From positions 1-64,000 of the forward strand of contig NZ_MDFM01000016.1 in assembly GCF_002939985.1 (NCBI RefSeq): a stretch of 64,000 nt of DNA. Reading direction: 5' to 3'. The DNA comes from Xanthomonas hortorum pv. cynarae (GTDB lineage Bacteria > Pseudomonadota > Gammaproteobacteria > Xanthomonadales > Xanthomonadaceae). The notes beneath the pieces were generated by a model. That model searched no databases. It was not told the DNA's origin and was given only the letters and a program-made list of their open reading frames with translations. The position numbers were made by a program, and so were the translations under genes. Shown one piece after another: positions 17,610 to 26,379 of the stretch; position 1 is the stretch's first letter, and each line of letters begins with the position of its first letter.

Positions 17610-17636
17610 TGCAACCAAAGCCGCTGCGCGTGGCAC
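17610..17636 (+). promoter_or_regulatory. Shared bipartite promoter motif, copy 4 (methyltransferase/GT4 operon)
   Basis: Plus strand TGCAACC (17610-17616), 16 bases, GCACTCA. It lies in the 157-base gap after the Wzz-like gene, about 88 bases before the next ATG, and splits the polysaccharide genes from the following operon. Confidence 0.68.
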
Positions 17637-17723
17637 TCACGGGTCAATCAAGCGATGCCGCGGTGGCGGTGTCGCGTCTGGAGAGTGTCGTGAGAACAAC
17701 TGGTCTGGTGTGGGAGGCTGCGC

Positions 17724-18566
17724 ATGTCGGTGGTCAATGAGCATGCGGCGCGTGGCGGCACGGTGGCCCCGGAGCGCTTGCTTGAAACGCAACGCGCGTT
17801 CGATAGCGTGGCCCCCGACTACGACGGCCCGCGCGGCAACAATGCGCTGATCCAGCGCATGCGCACCACGTTGTGGGACACGGTTGCGGCCGAGCTGCCG
17901 GTGGGGTCGCGGCTGGTGGATCTGGGCTGCGGCACCGGTCTGGATGCCGGCGAGTTCGCACGCCGCGGTTACAGTGTGCTGGCTACCGACTGGTCGCCGG
18001 CGATGGTCGAACGCACCCGTCATCGCGCTGCCACGCAAGGTCTTGAAGCACGGTTGACCGCCGCCCACGTCGGTATCCAGCAGCTCGATCAGCTGGATGG
18101 CACCTTCGATGGCATGTACTCCAACTTCGGCCCGCTCAATTGCGCTCCCGACCTGCCGGCAGTGGCTGCCGAGTGCGCACGTCTGCTGCGCGCCGATGGC
18201 TGCCTGGTGTTTTCGGTGATCGGGCGCATCTGCCCGTGGGAAATCGGCCATTACACGCTGCGCGGGCGCTTCAAGCGCGCAGCGGTGCGGGCTGCGCGCG
18301 GGGTCACTGCGGTGGGCATGAATGGCCACACCATCTGGACCTGGTACCACCTGCCGCGCGAGTTCTACCGCGCCTTCAACAAGCACTTCGTGCTGGACAG
18401 CTATCGCGCCTTGAGCCTGTTCCTGCCGCCGCCGTACCTGGTGGATTTTTGCGAACGGCATCCGCGTCTGTCTGAGCGCCTGGGCCGGTGCGACGACCGT
18501 TTGGGCGGGCTGCCGCTGCTGCGCGACATGGGCGACCACTTCCTGATCGTGATGCGCAAGCGCTGA
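17724..18566 (+). CDS. SAM-dependent class I methyltransferase
   Basis: A 280-residue Rossmann-fold methyltransferase. The SAM-binding motif I is LVDLGCGTGLDAGEF (about 65-79), with the acidic motif II in YSVLATDWSPAM and motif III around DGMYSNFGPLNC. The C-terminal part (DFCERHPRLSERL, and LLRDMGDHFLIVMRKR) is specific to an unidentified subfamily. ATG is preceded by GGGAGG. It is first of a tightly overlapping group with an amidohydrolase, a second methyltransferase, a small Cys-rich gene and two glycosyltransferases. Substrate unknown. Confidence 0.85.
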   Translation: MSVVNEHAARGGTVAPERLLETQRAFDSVAPDYDGPRGNNALIQRMRTTLWDTVAAELPVGSRLVDLGCGTGLDAGEFARRGYSVLATDWSPAMVERTRHRAATQGLEARLTAAHVGIQQLDQLDGTFDGMYSNFGPLNCAPDLPAVAAECARLLRADGCLVFSVIGRICPWEIGHYTLRGRFKRAAVRAARGVTAVGMNGHTIWTWYHLPREFYRAFNKHFVLDSYRALSLFLPPPYLVDFCERHPRLSERLGRCDDRLGGLPLLRDMGDHFLIVMRKR

Positions 18567-18578
18567 GTGGAGACGCCG

Positions 18579-19799
18579 ATGTCCATGGCCGATGTCTGTC
18601 TGCAGGGTGCACGCGCGATCACCCTGGCCGGTCCTTCGCGCGCTGCAGTGACGATGCGCGCGGGCCGCTTCGGCGGCACGCTCGGCACCGGCAGCCTGCG
18701 GCTGGATTTGCAGGGCCACGTGCTGGCGCCGGGCTTGATCAACGCGCACGATCATCTGCAGGTCAATTGTGTGCCGCCACTGCCGCAAGGCGCACCGTTC
18801 GCCAACAGCTACGCATGGATCGAGGCGTTTCAGGCACATTTTCAGCATCCCGATGTGGCGGCTGCGTTGCGCGTGCCCAAGGCGGTGCGCTTGCGCCACG
18901 GCGGTTTGAAGAATCTGCTGGCCGGCGTCACCTGCGTGGCGCAGCACGACCCTTGGCACGCCACCTTGGACGAGGCGAACTTTCCGGTCGGCCTGCTGCG
19001 CGAGTTCGGTTGGAGCTATGCGCTGGGCTGGACCGGCTATGGCCCGCCGGTGCAAGGCAGCTTTGCCGCCACGTCGCCCGAACATCCGTGGATGATCCAC
19101 CTGGCCGAAGGCACCGACGCAGTGGCGGGTGCCGAACTCGAGGAGCTGGATCGGCTCGGCTGCCTGGCCTCCAATAGCGTGCTGATCCACGGCGTGGGCA
19201 TGGGCGAATGCGATATCGACCGGGTGATCGCACGCGGCGCGGCGGTGGTGTGGTGTCCTTCGAGCAATCTCGCGCTGCTGGGCCGCACGCTCGATCCATG
19301 GCGCTTGTGCATGGCCGGGCGGCTGGCATTGGGCAACGATTCGCGCATCAGCGGTGCGCGCGATCTGCTGGAAGAACTGCGCATCGCCACCGACAGCGGG
19401 CTCGCACCGGATCTATTGCTCGGCATGGTCAGCCAGCAATCTGCGCGCATCCTGCGCATGCAAGCGCGCGGGTGCATCGCGCCAGGCGCTGCTGCAGATC
19501 TGCTGATCGTGCGCGATCGCGGTGGCGATCCTGCCACCAGCGTCATCGGCTGCCAACGGAGTGAACTGCGCGCAGTGATACGCGATGGCGCCCCGCGCAT
19601 CGCCGACCCGGATTTCGCCAACTGGTTCGAGGCCGCCGGTATCCAGACCGTGCCGGTGTTGCTGGACGGTCGCCCCAAACTGCTCGATGCCAGGCTGGCC
19701 GACCCGGCAGTGCTGGCACTCGAACCCGGCCTGGAGTGCGTGCCGCACGCAGCGCAGGCGCCATCCGTCGCGATGGCAGCAAATGGTGCTGTGTCATGA
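18579..19799 (+). CDS. Amidohydrolase-superfamily protein (deaminase/hydrolase-like)
   Basis: A 406-residue metal-dependent hydrolase. The HxH metal site is HDH at about 57-59 in PGLINAHDHLQ. Further candidate ligands are the histidines in VAQHDPWH and LIHGVGMGE and the Asp in GNDSRISGARDLL. This is the pattern of the guanine-deaminase/chlorohydrolase branch, but the substrate is not evident. Start at ATG 18579, supported by a GGAG six bases upstream; a GTG at 18567 is the alternative. An amidohydrolase amid sugar- and methyl-transfer genes is unusual and suggests tailoring of a small molecule rather than purine salvage. Confidence 0.82.
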   Translation: MSMADVCLQGARAITLAGPSRAAVTMRAGRFGGTLGTGSLRLDLQGHVLAPGLINAHDHLQVNCVPPLPQGAPFANSYAWIEAFQAHFQHPDVAAALRVPKAVRLRHGGLKNLLAGVTCVAQHDPWHATLDEANFPVGLLREFGWSYALGWTGYGPPVQGSFAATSPEHPWMIHLAEGTDAVAGAELEELDRLGCLASNSVLIHGVGMGECDIDRVIARGAAVVWCPSSNLALLGRTLDPWRLCMAGRLALGNDSRISGARDLLEELRIATDSGLAPDLLLGMVSQQSARILRMQARGCIAPGAAADLLIVRDRGGDPATSVIGCQRSELRAVIRDGAPRIADPDFANWFEAAGIQTVPVLLDGRPKLLDARLADPAVLALEPGLECVPHAAQAPSVAMAANGAVS

Positions 19800-20494
19800 G
19801 TGCTGTGCCGACACTTGAGCCGGCAGCGGCGTATGCGTTGTGGGCGCAGGCGTATCCGCCGCACGCGCATAACCCGGTGATGCTGGCCGAAGAACGCGCC
19901 ATGCTTGCGCTGATGCCCGGTGCCTTGCAGGGCCAACATGTGCTGGATGCCGGCTGCGGCAGTGGTCGCTACATGCTGCATGCATTAAGGCGTGGCGCGC
20001 TGCATGTCACCGGTGTGGATCTGTCGCCGCAAATGCTGCAACGCGCCGGCACCGAGCTCGCCCGCGACTGGCCAGCGGCACGCGTGACTCTGCAACAAGG
20101 CAGTCTCGATAAATTGCCGTTGCCCGACGCAATTGCCGACCTCAGCGTCTGCGGTCTGGTGGTCGGGCATCTGCAGCAGCTGTGGCCTGCGCTGGAAGAA
20201 CTGCATCGCGTCACCCGCGTTGGCGGGATCGTGCTGTGCAGCGATGTGCATCCGATCGGCCATGCACTTGGCTGGCGACGCGATTTCAAGGCCGACGGCC
20301 GCCAGTACGCAGTGCGGCACACGCAACATCTCTACAGTCATTGGCATACGGCATGCGCATCGCTGGGCCTGGCGATCGAAGCGGTGGCCGAACCGATGCT
20401 GGACCCGGCCGATATTCCGCCCGGTGCACGTTTCGACCAGGCGGCATTGCAGGTGCCGGTTGCCTTGGTGATGCGTCTGCGGCGCATCGCGTGA
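19796..20494 (+). CDS. Second SAM-dependent class I methyltransferase
   Basis: A 232-residue methyltransferase of the UbiE/Methyltransf_11 type. Motif I VLDAGCGSGRYML lies at about 49-61, then VTGVDLSPQML, a PLPDAIADLSVCGLVVGHL segment and the VTRVGGIVLCSDVHP strand. Its ATG overlaps the amidohydrolase stop by four bases and its stop overlaps the next small gene. It is unrelated at sequence level to the methyltransferase two genes upstream. Target unknown. Confidence 0.86.
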   Translation: MSAVPTLEPAAAYALWAQAYPPHAHNPVMLAEERAMLALMPGALQGQHVLDAGCGSGRYMLHALRRGALHVTGVDLSPQMLQRAGTELARDWPAARVTLQQGSLDKLPLPDAIADLSVCGLVVGHLQQLWPALEELHRVTRVGGIVLCSDVHPIGHALGWRRDFKADGRQYAVRHTQHLYSHWHTACASLGLAIEAVAEPMLDPADIPPGARFDQAALQVPVALVMRLRRIA

Positions 20495-20634
20495 GTGATG
20501 TGGTGTTCATTGCGATTCCCGATGGCAGCGCATGCACGGCCTGCAAGCGCTACGACCCGAGCCGCTTGCGTTGCGCGCAAGAGCGCGTCATTGGCGTTGC
20601 AGAACGTGCATGCCAGTCGATGTCTGTGCCATGA
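20491..20634 (+). CDS. Small Cys-rich protein of 47 residues, coupled to both neighbours
   Basis: GTG start overlaps the methyltransferase stop by four bases (GTGA) and its TGA overlaps the ATG of the next glycosyltransferase by four bases (ATGA). This double coupling in a run of 4-base overlaps is the main argument that it is translated. The peptide has a hydrophobic start (DVVFIAIP) and four cysteines at 15, 18, 28 and 41, including a CTAC motif; it has no signal peptide. I do not recognise it. It could be a metal-binding or electron-carrying mini-protein, a precursor of a modified peptide, or a coupling leader with no functional product. Confidence 0.55.
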   Translation: MSDVVFIAIPDGSACTACKRYDPSRLRCAQERVIGVAERACQSMSVP

Positions 20635-21761
20635 CCCTGCATGTGGCGCAACTCAATCTGCTGCCAACGCCCCACGGCCTGAGCGTCGAACAGGTCTTCG
20701 CGCAATGGCCATCGCTGGCCGACATCGCCGAGGCGGTGGCTAGCGCAGGGGTGCGGGTGACGGTGATCCAGGCCTCGGCACTGAACACTCGACTCACACG
20801 CCGGGGTGTGGACTACCGCTTCGTCGAGCTGGACGCGCGTGGTAGCAAACGGCGTGCGCACGTTCTCGCCGCGATGCTGCGCCAGATCGACGCAGACGTG
20901 ATCCACGTGCACGGGCTGGAATTTGCCGGCGATGCGCGGCGGCTTGGGCGCCTGTTGCCGCAGAGTCCCATCCTGTTGCAGGACCATGCCAATCGCCCGC
21001 CACGCTGGTGGCGACGGATTGTGTGGCGTGCGCGTTATGCGGCGGCTGCCGGTATTGCGTTCACCTCGCTGGAACTGGCACAACCATTTCTGCGTGCGCG
21101 CTTGTTTCGATCCAGCACGCAGCTATTCGAGATTCCCGAATCGAGCAGCCGCTTCTTGCCGGGCGATCGCCTGCAGGCACGCGAGCACACGCGTCTGCAT
21201 GGCGACCCATGCGTGTTGTGGGTCGGCCATCTGAGCACAGCCAAGGATCCGCTGTGCGTGCTCGATGCCATCGCCATGGCCGCACGCGTGTTGCCCGGGC
21301 TGCGGCTATGGTGCGTGTTCGACCAGGCGCCGTTGCTGGAGCAGATACAGCAGCGCCTGCGCGACGATCCGCAGCTGGCGCGCTGTGTGCAGCTACTGGG
21401 CAAGGTGCCGCATGCACGCGTGGAGACCCTGTTGCGCGCCTGCGATCTGTTCGTCTCGGCCAGCCATGCGGAAAGTTGCGGTTATGCCGCAGTGGAAGCG
21501 TATGCCTGCGGCAGCTTGCCGCTATTGACCGATATCCCTGCTTTCCGCGCGCTCAGCGAGGCCGGTGCGGTGGGCGAGTTGTATCCCGTGGGCGATGCCT
21601 CGGCCTTGGCGGAACTGCTATTGCGTGTCTCCAGGCAGCGACCCAAGCGCACACAGATACGTGCGCATTTCGATGCACGGCTCTCCTTCGCCGCCGTGGG
21701 GCAGCGCTGGGTCAACGCCTACACCCAATTACTCGCCGCCGCACCGGGACGCACAGCATGA
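20631..21761 (+). CDS. Family 4 glycosyltransferase (first of pair)
   Basis: GT-B retaining glycosyltransferase of 376 residues. The N-terminal domain starts MTLHVAQLNLLPTPHG, with HVHGLEF marking the acceptor side. The C-terminal donor domain has VLWVGHLSTAKDP (about 195) and the E-x7-E motif in SASHAESCGYAAVEAYACGSLPLLT (about 278-300). ATG at 20631 is chosen because it overlaps the 47-residue gene stop; an in-frame ATG at 20532 would add 33 Arg-rich residues with no homology value. Stop overlaps the next glycosyltransferase by four bases. Confidence 0.88.
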   Translation: MTLHVAQLNLLPTPHGLSVEQVFAQWPSLADIAEAVASAGVRVTVIQASALNTRLTRRGVDYRFVELDARGSKRRAHVLAAMLRQIDADVIHVHGLEFAGDARRLGRLLPQSPILLQDHANRPPRWWRRIVWRARYAAAAGIAFTSLELAQPFLRARLFRSSTQLFEIPESSSRFLPGDRLQAREHTRLHGDPCVLWVGHLSTAKDPLCVLDAIAMAARVLPGLRLWCVFDQAPLLEQIQQRLRDDPQLARCVQLLGKVPHARVETLLRACDLFVSASHAESCGYAAVEAYACGSLPLLTDIPAFRALSEAGAVGELYPVGDASALAELLLRVSRQRPKRTQIRAHFDARLSFAAVGQRWVNAYTQLLAAAPGRTA

Positions 21762-22870
21762 AACTGGCCTTGGTGGTACCGGGCGGTGTGGACCGCAGCG
21801 GCGAAGTCCGCGTGATTCCGGTGTTCCTGACCCTGATCGAATGGCTGGCGCGCCATCATCAGGTGCATGTCTTCGTGCTGCATCAGGAGCCGATGCCGGG
21901 CACCTGGACATTGCGCGGCGCCACCGTGCACAACATCGGCGCGCAGCGTACCCGTCTACGCGCGATCGCCGCTATTCGTGACGAACATCGGCGCGCACCG
22001 TTCGATGTCATCCAGGCGATCTTTTCCGGCTACTGCAGCTTGATCGCGGTTGCGGCGGCAAAACTGCTGCGTCGCCCAAGCATGGTGCATATCGCCGGTG
22101 GCGAGCTGGTCGCACTGCATGCCATCGGCTACGGCGGCCGGCGTAAGTGGCGCGGGCGTCTGCGCGAAGCGGTGATCCTGCGCCTGGCCGACTGCGTCAC
22201 TGCCGCCAGCGCGCCCATCGTCGATTCGCTGCAAGCACTCGGTATCCGCGCGCAGCGGGTGCCCTTGGGCGTGGATCTGCGTGCCTGGCCAGCGGCCGCA
22301 CCACGCGCGCGCACTGGCGCAATTGCACGTTTGCTGCACGTGGCCAGCCTCAACCCGGTCAAGGACCAGGCCACGTTGTTGCAGGCCATGGCGGCGCTCA
22401 AACGCGCCGATGTCGCCTTTACCCTCGACATGGTCGGCGTCGATACCCTGGACGGCGCCATGCATCGCCTGGTGCAGCAGCTGGGCCTGAGCGAGCAGGT
22501 GCGTTTCTTGGGTTTCAAGACCCAGCGCGAGTTGCGCCCGATCATGCAATCGGCCGATCTGCTGGTGCTGTCGTCGTTGCACGAGGCCGGGCCGTTGGTG
22601 CTGCTGGAAGCTGCAGTGGCAGGTGTTCCCACAGTGGGGACGGCCGTCGGGCATCTGGTCGAGTGGGCACCGGTCTGCGCACTGGCAGTGCCGCCGGGCG
22701 ATTGGGCGGGGCTGGCAGAAGCCGTCCGTCAGGTGGTGGCCGACGACGAACTGCGCTTGCGTCTGGCCTGGGCGGCGCAGTGCCGTGCGGTACGCGAAGA
22801 CGCGGCATCGACCACACGCCTGTTCGAAAAGCTCTACCGCCAACTATGCGAGAAGTGCCCGCTGCACTGA
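21758..22870 (+). CDS. Family 4 glycosyltransferase (second of pair)
   Basis: GT-B retaining glycosyltransferase of 370 residues. It has the glycine-rich N-terminus MKLALVVPGGVDRSGEVRV, VHIAGGEL, the donor-domain opening LLHVASLNPVKDQATLL (about 190) and the E-x7-E motif SSLHEAGPLVLLEAAVAGVPTVG (about 275-297). ATG overlaps the upstream glycosyltransferase stop. It is the last gene of this transcription unit; a 588-base gene-free gap follows. Two successive GT4 enzymes suggest addition of two sugars to one acceptor. Confidence 0.9.
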   Translation: MKLALVVPGGVDRSGEVRVIPVFLTLIEWLARHHQVHVFVLHQEPMPGTWTLRGATVHNIGAQRTRLRAIAAIRDEHRRAPFDVIQAIFSGYCSLIAVAAAKLLRRPSMVHIAGGELVALHAIGYGGRRKWRGRLREAVILRLADCVTAASAPIVDSLQALGIRAQRVPLGVDLRAWPAAAPRARTGAIARLLHVASLNPVKDQATLLQAMAALKRADVAFTLDMVGVDTLDGAMHRLVQQLGLSEQVRFLGFKTQRELRPIMQSADLLVLSSLHEAGPLVLLEAAVAGVPTVGTAVGHLVEWAPVCALAVPPGDWAGLAEAVRQVVADDELRLRLAWAAQCRAVREDAASTTRLFEKLYRQLCEKCPLH

Positions 22871-23108
22871 ATACCTGGGCGCGGAGTAGGCAATAGACTG
22901 CGGGCTTGCACAAACCGCTTTCAGATCAGCCAGCAAAACGCAAAGAACTGTCGCCTGGCGGTGAGCGCATGGGTTTTGTTGGCTTTCTCTTGTTGGATGG
23001 AGTCAGAAGCTTTAGGTCCAAAGCTTAGTGGGTCGAGGGCGCTGTGGCCTCACCGCACCAGAATCGAGTCACAAGCCTAGTCGGTCGAGGGCGCGATGCC
23101 CTCACCGC

Positions 23109-23177
23109 TCGCGGGACACGCCGCAAGTACGTCCATGTAGGCTCGGTGGCGGCATCCATGCCGCCACACGGTCCCGC
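23109..23177 (+). repeat. Hairpin repeat unit 1 (36-bp arm of inverted repeat)
   Basis: Bases 23109-23144 are the exact reverse complement of 23305-23340. The unit carries an inner perfect stem (GTGGCGGCAT at 23146-23155 with ATGCCGCCAC at 23158-23167) inside an outer pair GCGGGAC (23111-23117) with GTCCCGC (23171-23177). Confidence 0.8.
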
Positions 23178-23272
23178 AATCGGTGAGGGCACCGCACCAG
23201 ACAGTTTGCCGATCGCTTTGAGAAGAGCTAAGCATATCGACCATCTCGACTGGTCCTTGCCCGCTCACCGTC

Positions 23273-23340
23273 GCGGGACCTTACGCGGCATGGATGCCGC
23301 GTAAGAGCCTACATGGACGTACTTGCGGCGTGTCCCGCGA
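23273..23340 (-). repeat. Hairpin repeat unit 2 (36-bp arm of inverted repeat)
   Basis: Reverse-oriented copy of the same element: the 36-bp arm at 23305-23340, an outer pair GCGGGAC (23273-23279) with GTCCCGC (23332-23338), and an inner stem TTACGCGGCAT with ATGCCGCGTAA (23281-23304). The inner stem differs from unit 1 on both sides in a way that keeps pairing. Confidence 0.8.
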
Positions 23341-23458
23341 TGGTGGGCGGGCAAGGGCCCTGCAACCAGGCCACAGATCAACGGCTCCGCAGCCAAACCG
23401 CCAATCAGCCGCCCTGCAGCAAACCTGCGTAAAGTGGTTTTGTCAGTCGCTCCTAGCC

Positions 23459-24673
23459 TCACACCGGCCGCAAATACCCATCCAAAGCCGCACGCACCAC
23501 ATACAACATGTCAGTGCGCGGTACTGGTCGCGTAAGCCGCGTCATCAATCGGCGTGCCTGGGTCTGCCGTACCCATGGTTGCCCTTGAAGCCACAGCTGT
23601 GTCTGCAACATGTCCGCGCGTTCCTTGCGGCTTTCGGCCGACGGCGCAACGCGGTTGTGCAGATACTGCCGCGCTTCGCTCAGCGACCGCGACCATTCGA
23701 TGCCGGGCAGTGCGGGCAACCACAGGTTGGAGCACGAGGCCGTGGTCAAGGTCTGGCGGGCCGCACGCATGCGCAACAACCGCGGGCAATCGGCCTGCAG
23801 GCGCGCCATCACCGCCGCCGGCACCACGCTGCGGTAGTAGCGTTGCAGCAGCAGCAGCGGCGGCAATGCCCACCACGGCGACACGCTCGCCTCTTCCCAC
23901 AATTGGTCCCAATCGCGCTGCCCCATGCGGGTGGCCAGCAACGCAAGATCGTGCAGATGCATCAGCCGGATGCTGCGATGGCAGATGCCACCGGCCGCAT
24001 GCAGCAGCAGATGGCACATCAATGCGCCGATGGACGGATAGGGATTCAAGCCCGGCTGCGGGCGCTCCGGCAGGATGTGTGATGTGATGTCCACGCTGTG
24101 CACCGGCAAGCGTTCCTGGATGCGCGTATGCAGCTCGATATTGATCGGCGCATCGCGATGCTCGCCCAGTCCCGCGACCGCTTCGCCTTGGATCGGCTTG
24201 AAGACCTGATGCTTCCATTGTTCGAACGAGGCCACGTAACCGAGTTCGCACAACAGTGCTGCTGCAGCTGGTGCGTTTTCCGGTTCCACCAGTAGATCGA
24301 TATCGGCCATCGGGCGATCGCCCGGCAGGTACACGCCAAGCCGATGCAGTGCGGTTCCCTTCAGACCGACCAACGCGATGCCTGCAGCACGCGCCGCAGC
24401 ATCGATGTGCGTCAGCAATAGGGCGATGCGCCGATGCCGATCTTCAACATGGCAGCGTTGCTCGCTCAGAAACGTCGTCCATTCGGCGTTCTGCCATAGC
24501 GAGCGACGCTGCAGCAGCGGTGATACGCCATGCGCTGCCGCCGCTGCGGCTGCCAGCTGCCATTGCAACCGATCCCATTGTGGCGCCACTTCGCCTGGCT
24601 GCGCCAACTCCTGCGCCAGCCGTTCGGTGGCCGTGCGCAGGCCGTGCTTGATGGTGCGAAGGGAAGGCTGCAT
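23459..24673 (-). CDS. Nucleotidyltransferase-like protein (PF14907 type)
   Basis: A 404-residue protein with a nucleotidyltransferase-fold core: VGLKGTALHRL (about 102-112), then DRPMADIDLLVE (about 119-130) with the catalytic-type Asp pair at 124 and 126, then INIELHTRIQE carrying a third acidic residue. This matches the uncharacterised NTP_transf_5 family. Such proteins accompany HprK-like kinases and ABC exporters in some lasso-peptide clusters (for example paeninodin), from memory. Here it is 57 bases downstream of the radical SAM gene and probably co-transcribed. Donor nucleotide and substrate are unknown. Confidence 0.82.
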   Translation of the reverse strand: MQPSLRTIKHGLRTATERLAQELAQPGEVAPQWDRLQWQLAAAAAAAHGVSPLLQRRSLWQNAEWTTFLSEQRCHVEDRHRRIALLLTHIDAAARAAGIALVGLKGTALHRLGVYLPGDRPMADIDLLVEPENAPAAAALLCELGYVASFEQWKHQVFKPIQGEAVAGLGEHRDAPINIELHTRIQERLPVHSVDITSHILPERPQPGLNPYPSIGALMCHLLLHAAGGICHRSIRLMHLHDLALLATRMGQRDWDQLWEEASVSPWWALPPLLLLQRYYRSVVPAAVMARLQADCPRLLRMRAARQTLTTASCSNLWLPALPGIEWSRSLSEARQYLHNRVAPSAESRKERADMLQTQLWLQGQPWVRQTQARRLMTRLTRPVPRTDMLYVVRAALDGYLRPV

Positions 24674-24730
24674 GCGAAGGTGATCCGATAAGGCGAGGTG
24701 ATGTGCGAGAAGATCGAGAGGCGTTGCGCG

Positions 24731-26221
24731 CTAGCCGACCAGCACGGTTGCCAGCTGCCGCGGTTGACCTGTGGCAACGCTGACCAGCGGTTCGGTGCGA
24801 TGCTGTTTTTCTGATGCGATCAGTTCGGACCAGCGTGCTTCCAGGCGATCGGATGCCTGCGCAAACGCATCGGCACTCATCGTTGCGCGCGCCTGTTGCA
24901 GATCCACTTGCGTATGCAGCAGATCGCGCACGCTGCGATAGAACTCCGAGCCGTAGGCGCCACGGAACATCATCGCCAGGTCGTCGCTGTCCTGCCAATG
25001 GGTCTTGCCGCCCAACTGGTTTTTCACTTCTTCGTAGAACTTGGTGCCGGGCAGGGGATAGGACACGCTGACGCCGATGATGTCCGGGTTGGCCTGCGTC
25101 ACCAGGGCGCGCGTGGCCAGGATGTCGTCGAGTTCCTCGCCCAGATAGCCGAGTTGAATGAAGAAACCCACGCGAATGCCGCGCGCACCCAGGCGTTGGC
25201 GTGCGGCGATCACCTCGCCAACCGTGGTTCCCTTGGTCATCTTGTCGAGGATGCGCTGGCTGCCGCTTTCCGCACCCAGCCAGGCCTCTGCGCAGCCGGC
25301 GCGCGCCAGTGCCGCGGCCATGCGCTCGCTGGCCAGATCGGCGCGGGTCTGGATGGTGAACGGAATCGCGCCATCGGCATCGGTCAAACGCTGCGCAAAG
25401 GTTTCCACCCAATCGATATGGAAGCCGAAGATGTCATCGGCCATCCAGATGTGATCGGGTTGAAAACTGCGTTTGAGGTGGATCATTTCGGCAGCCACAT
25501 CTTCGGCATCGCGGCGCTTGTAGTGGTTGCCCCAGATCGGTTTGGCGCACCAGTTGCAGCGGAACGGGCAACCGCGCGAGGCGGCCATGTTCAAGCTGAA
25601 ATAGCCGTGCCGTTGCTGCCAGAAACGCTGGTAACGCGGCATGTCCACCAGGTCCCATGCCGGCAGGCCGCTCAGGCGTGCGTCCGGCGGTTGTGCGCCG
25701 CGATGTACGTGTGCCTCAGCGGAGGGGCTGGTGGCGATACGTGCAACGCCCGCGAGCCAGGCACCCGTGTCGATGGTGGGATCTGCTTCGACGCGCGCCA
25801 CCAGTTCCAGCAGCGGTGCGATGCCTTCGCCGATCAGTACCGCGTGCGCGCCAGCGGCCAGAAACACATCCGGATTGTCCGAGGCATCCGATCCGGCCAC
25901 CAGCACGCGGCAACCGGCCGCACGCGCCTGCGCAATCATCTGGCAGGCAGCCTCGCGCATGCGGCTCAGGCACATCTTGGTGAGGAAGTTGAAGTTGTCT
26001 TCGTAGAACACCACCATGTCCGGCTGCGCGGCGTGCAAGGCGCCGGTGTAGTCCTGCACATCCTCGGCCAGCATCGCGTCGAACAGGCTCAAGGTATGGC
26101 CACGCTCGCGCAGCAACGCTGCGACCTGCAGTGTTGCCAACGGTGGATACGGCTTGCCGCGCTCCCATTGCTTCGGGTCGTAACGCAGAAAATACGAATG
26201 ACTGACCTGGATCTTTAGCAT
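24731..26221 (-). CDS. B12-binding-domain radical SAM protein
   Basis: A 496-residue radical SAM enzyme. The N-terminal third (about 25-140) has the cobalamin-binding-like Rossmann fold (PPLATLQVAALLRERGH and RVLVAGSDASDNPD to VLIGEG). The [4Fe-4S] motif CPFRCNWC is at about 218-225, followed by the radical SAM barrel (IQTRADLASERM, WLGAESGSQRIL) typical of the BchE/PhpK-like class. Start at ATG 26221 (MLKIQVSHSY). Likely chemistries are methyl transfer to an unactivated carbon or ring rearrangement. A variant of the shared promoter motif lies about 80 bases upstream. Confidence 0.88.
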   Translation of the reverse strand: MLKIQVSHSYFLRYDPKQWERGKPYPPLATLQVAALLRERGHTLSLFDAMLAEDVQDYTGALHAAQPDMVVFYEDNFNFLTKMCLSRMREAACQMIAQARAAGCRVLVAGSDASDNPDVFLAAGAHAVLIGEGIAPLLELVARVEADPTIDTGAWLAGVARIATSPSAEAHVHRGAQPPDARLSGLPAWDLVDMPRYQRFWQQRHGYFSLNMAASRGCPFRCNWCAKPIWGNHYKRRDAEDVAAEMIHLKRSFQPDHIWMADDIFGFHIDWVETFAQRLTDADGAIPFTIQTRADLASERMAAALARAGCAEAWLGAESGSQRILDKMTKGTTVGEVIAARQRLGARGIRVGFFIQLGYLGEELDDILATRALVTQANPDIIGVSVSYPLPGTKFYEEVKNQLGGKTHWQDSDDLAMMFRGAYGSEFYRSVRDLLHTQVDLQQARATMSADAFAQASDRLEARWSELIASEKQHRTEPLVSVATGQPRQLATVLVG

Positions 26222-26299
26222 CTGCACAAGGCTCTCGTTCTGTCGCCAGCTACGCGCAGCAATGGCGTGCGCAGACACCGGCATTCGGCTCGGCAGTAG

Positions 26300-26326
26300 G
26301 TGCGCACGCAGATGCGTTTGGTTGCG
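26300..26326 (-). promoter_or_regulatory. Shared bipartite promoter motif, copy 5 (radical SAM operon, one mismatch)
   Basis: Minus strand CGCAACC (26320-26326, first base differs from the other copies), 16 bases, GCACCTA. It faces the radical SAM gene and lies back-to-back with copy 6 in the divergent gap. Confidence 0.55.
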
Positions 26327-26379
26327 CCGCTGCGAAGCGCGCTATGCCATGCGTTATGCATGTGTGTCGCAGGCAGCGA

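Larger units (their letters stand above)
22871..23458. other. Gene-free repeat region, 588 bases, between convergent operons
   Basis: No gene supported: the short open frames here lie across repeats. Contents are two direct copies of a GGTCGAGGGCGC...CTCACCGC segment (about 23,031-23,055 and 23,088-23,110), two inverted hairpin units (23109-23177 and 23273-23340), and a further GCAAGGGCC stretch. It separates the rightward GT4 pair from the leftward nucleotidyltransferase. Confidence 0.65.

Noticed and set aside
17567-17723. Short GTG frame in the gap before the first methyltransferase
   Set aside because: No overlap with neighbours, Trp/Arg/Ser-rich, and the gap is better explained by the promoter motif at 17610-17636.
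23044-23304. 86-residue ORF in the gene-free repeat region
   Set aside because: Lies across inverted repeats and has no recognisable protein features or SD.
23344-23370. TGCAACC-N16-GCTC in the repeat region, near match to the shared promoter motif
   Set aside because: The -10-like half does not match (GCTC) and no plus-strand gene follows; kept out of the motif set.
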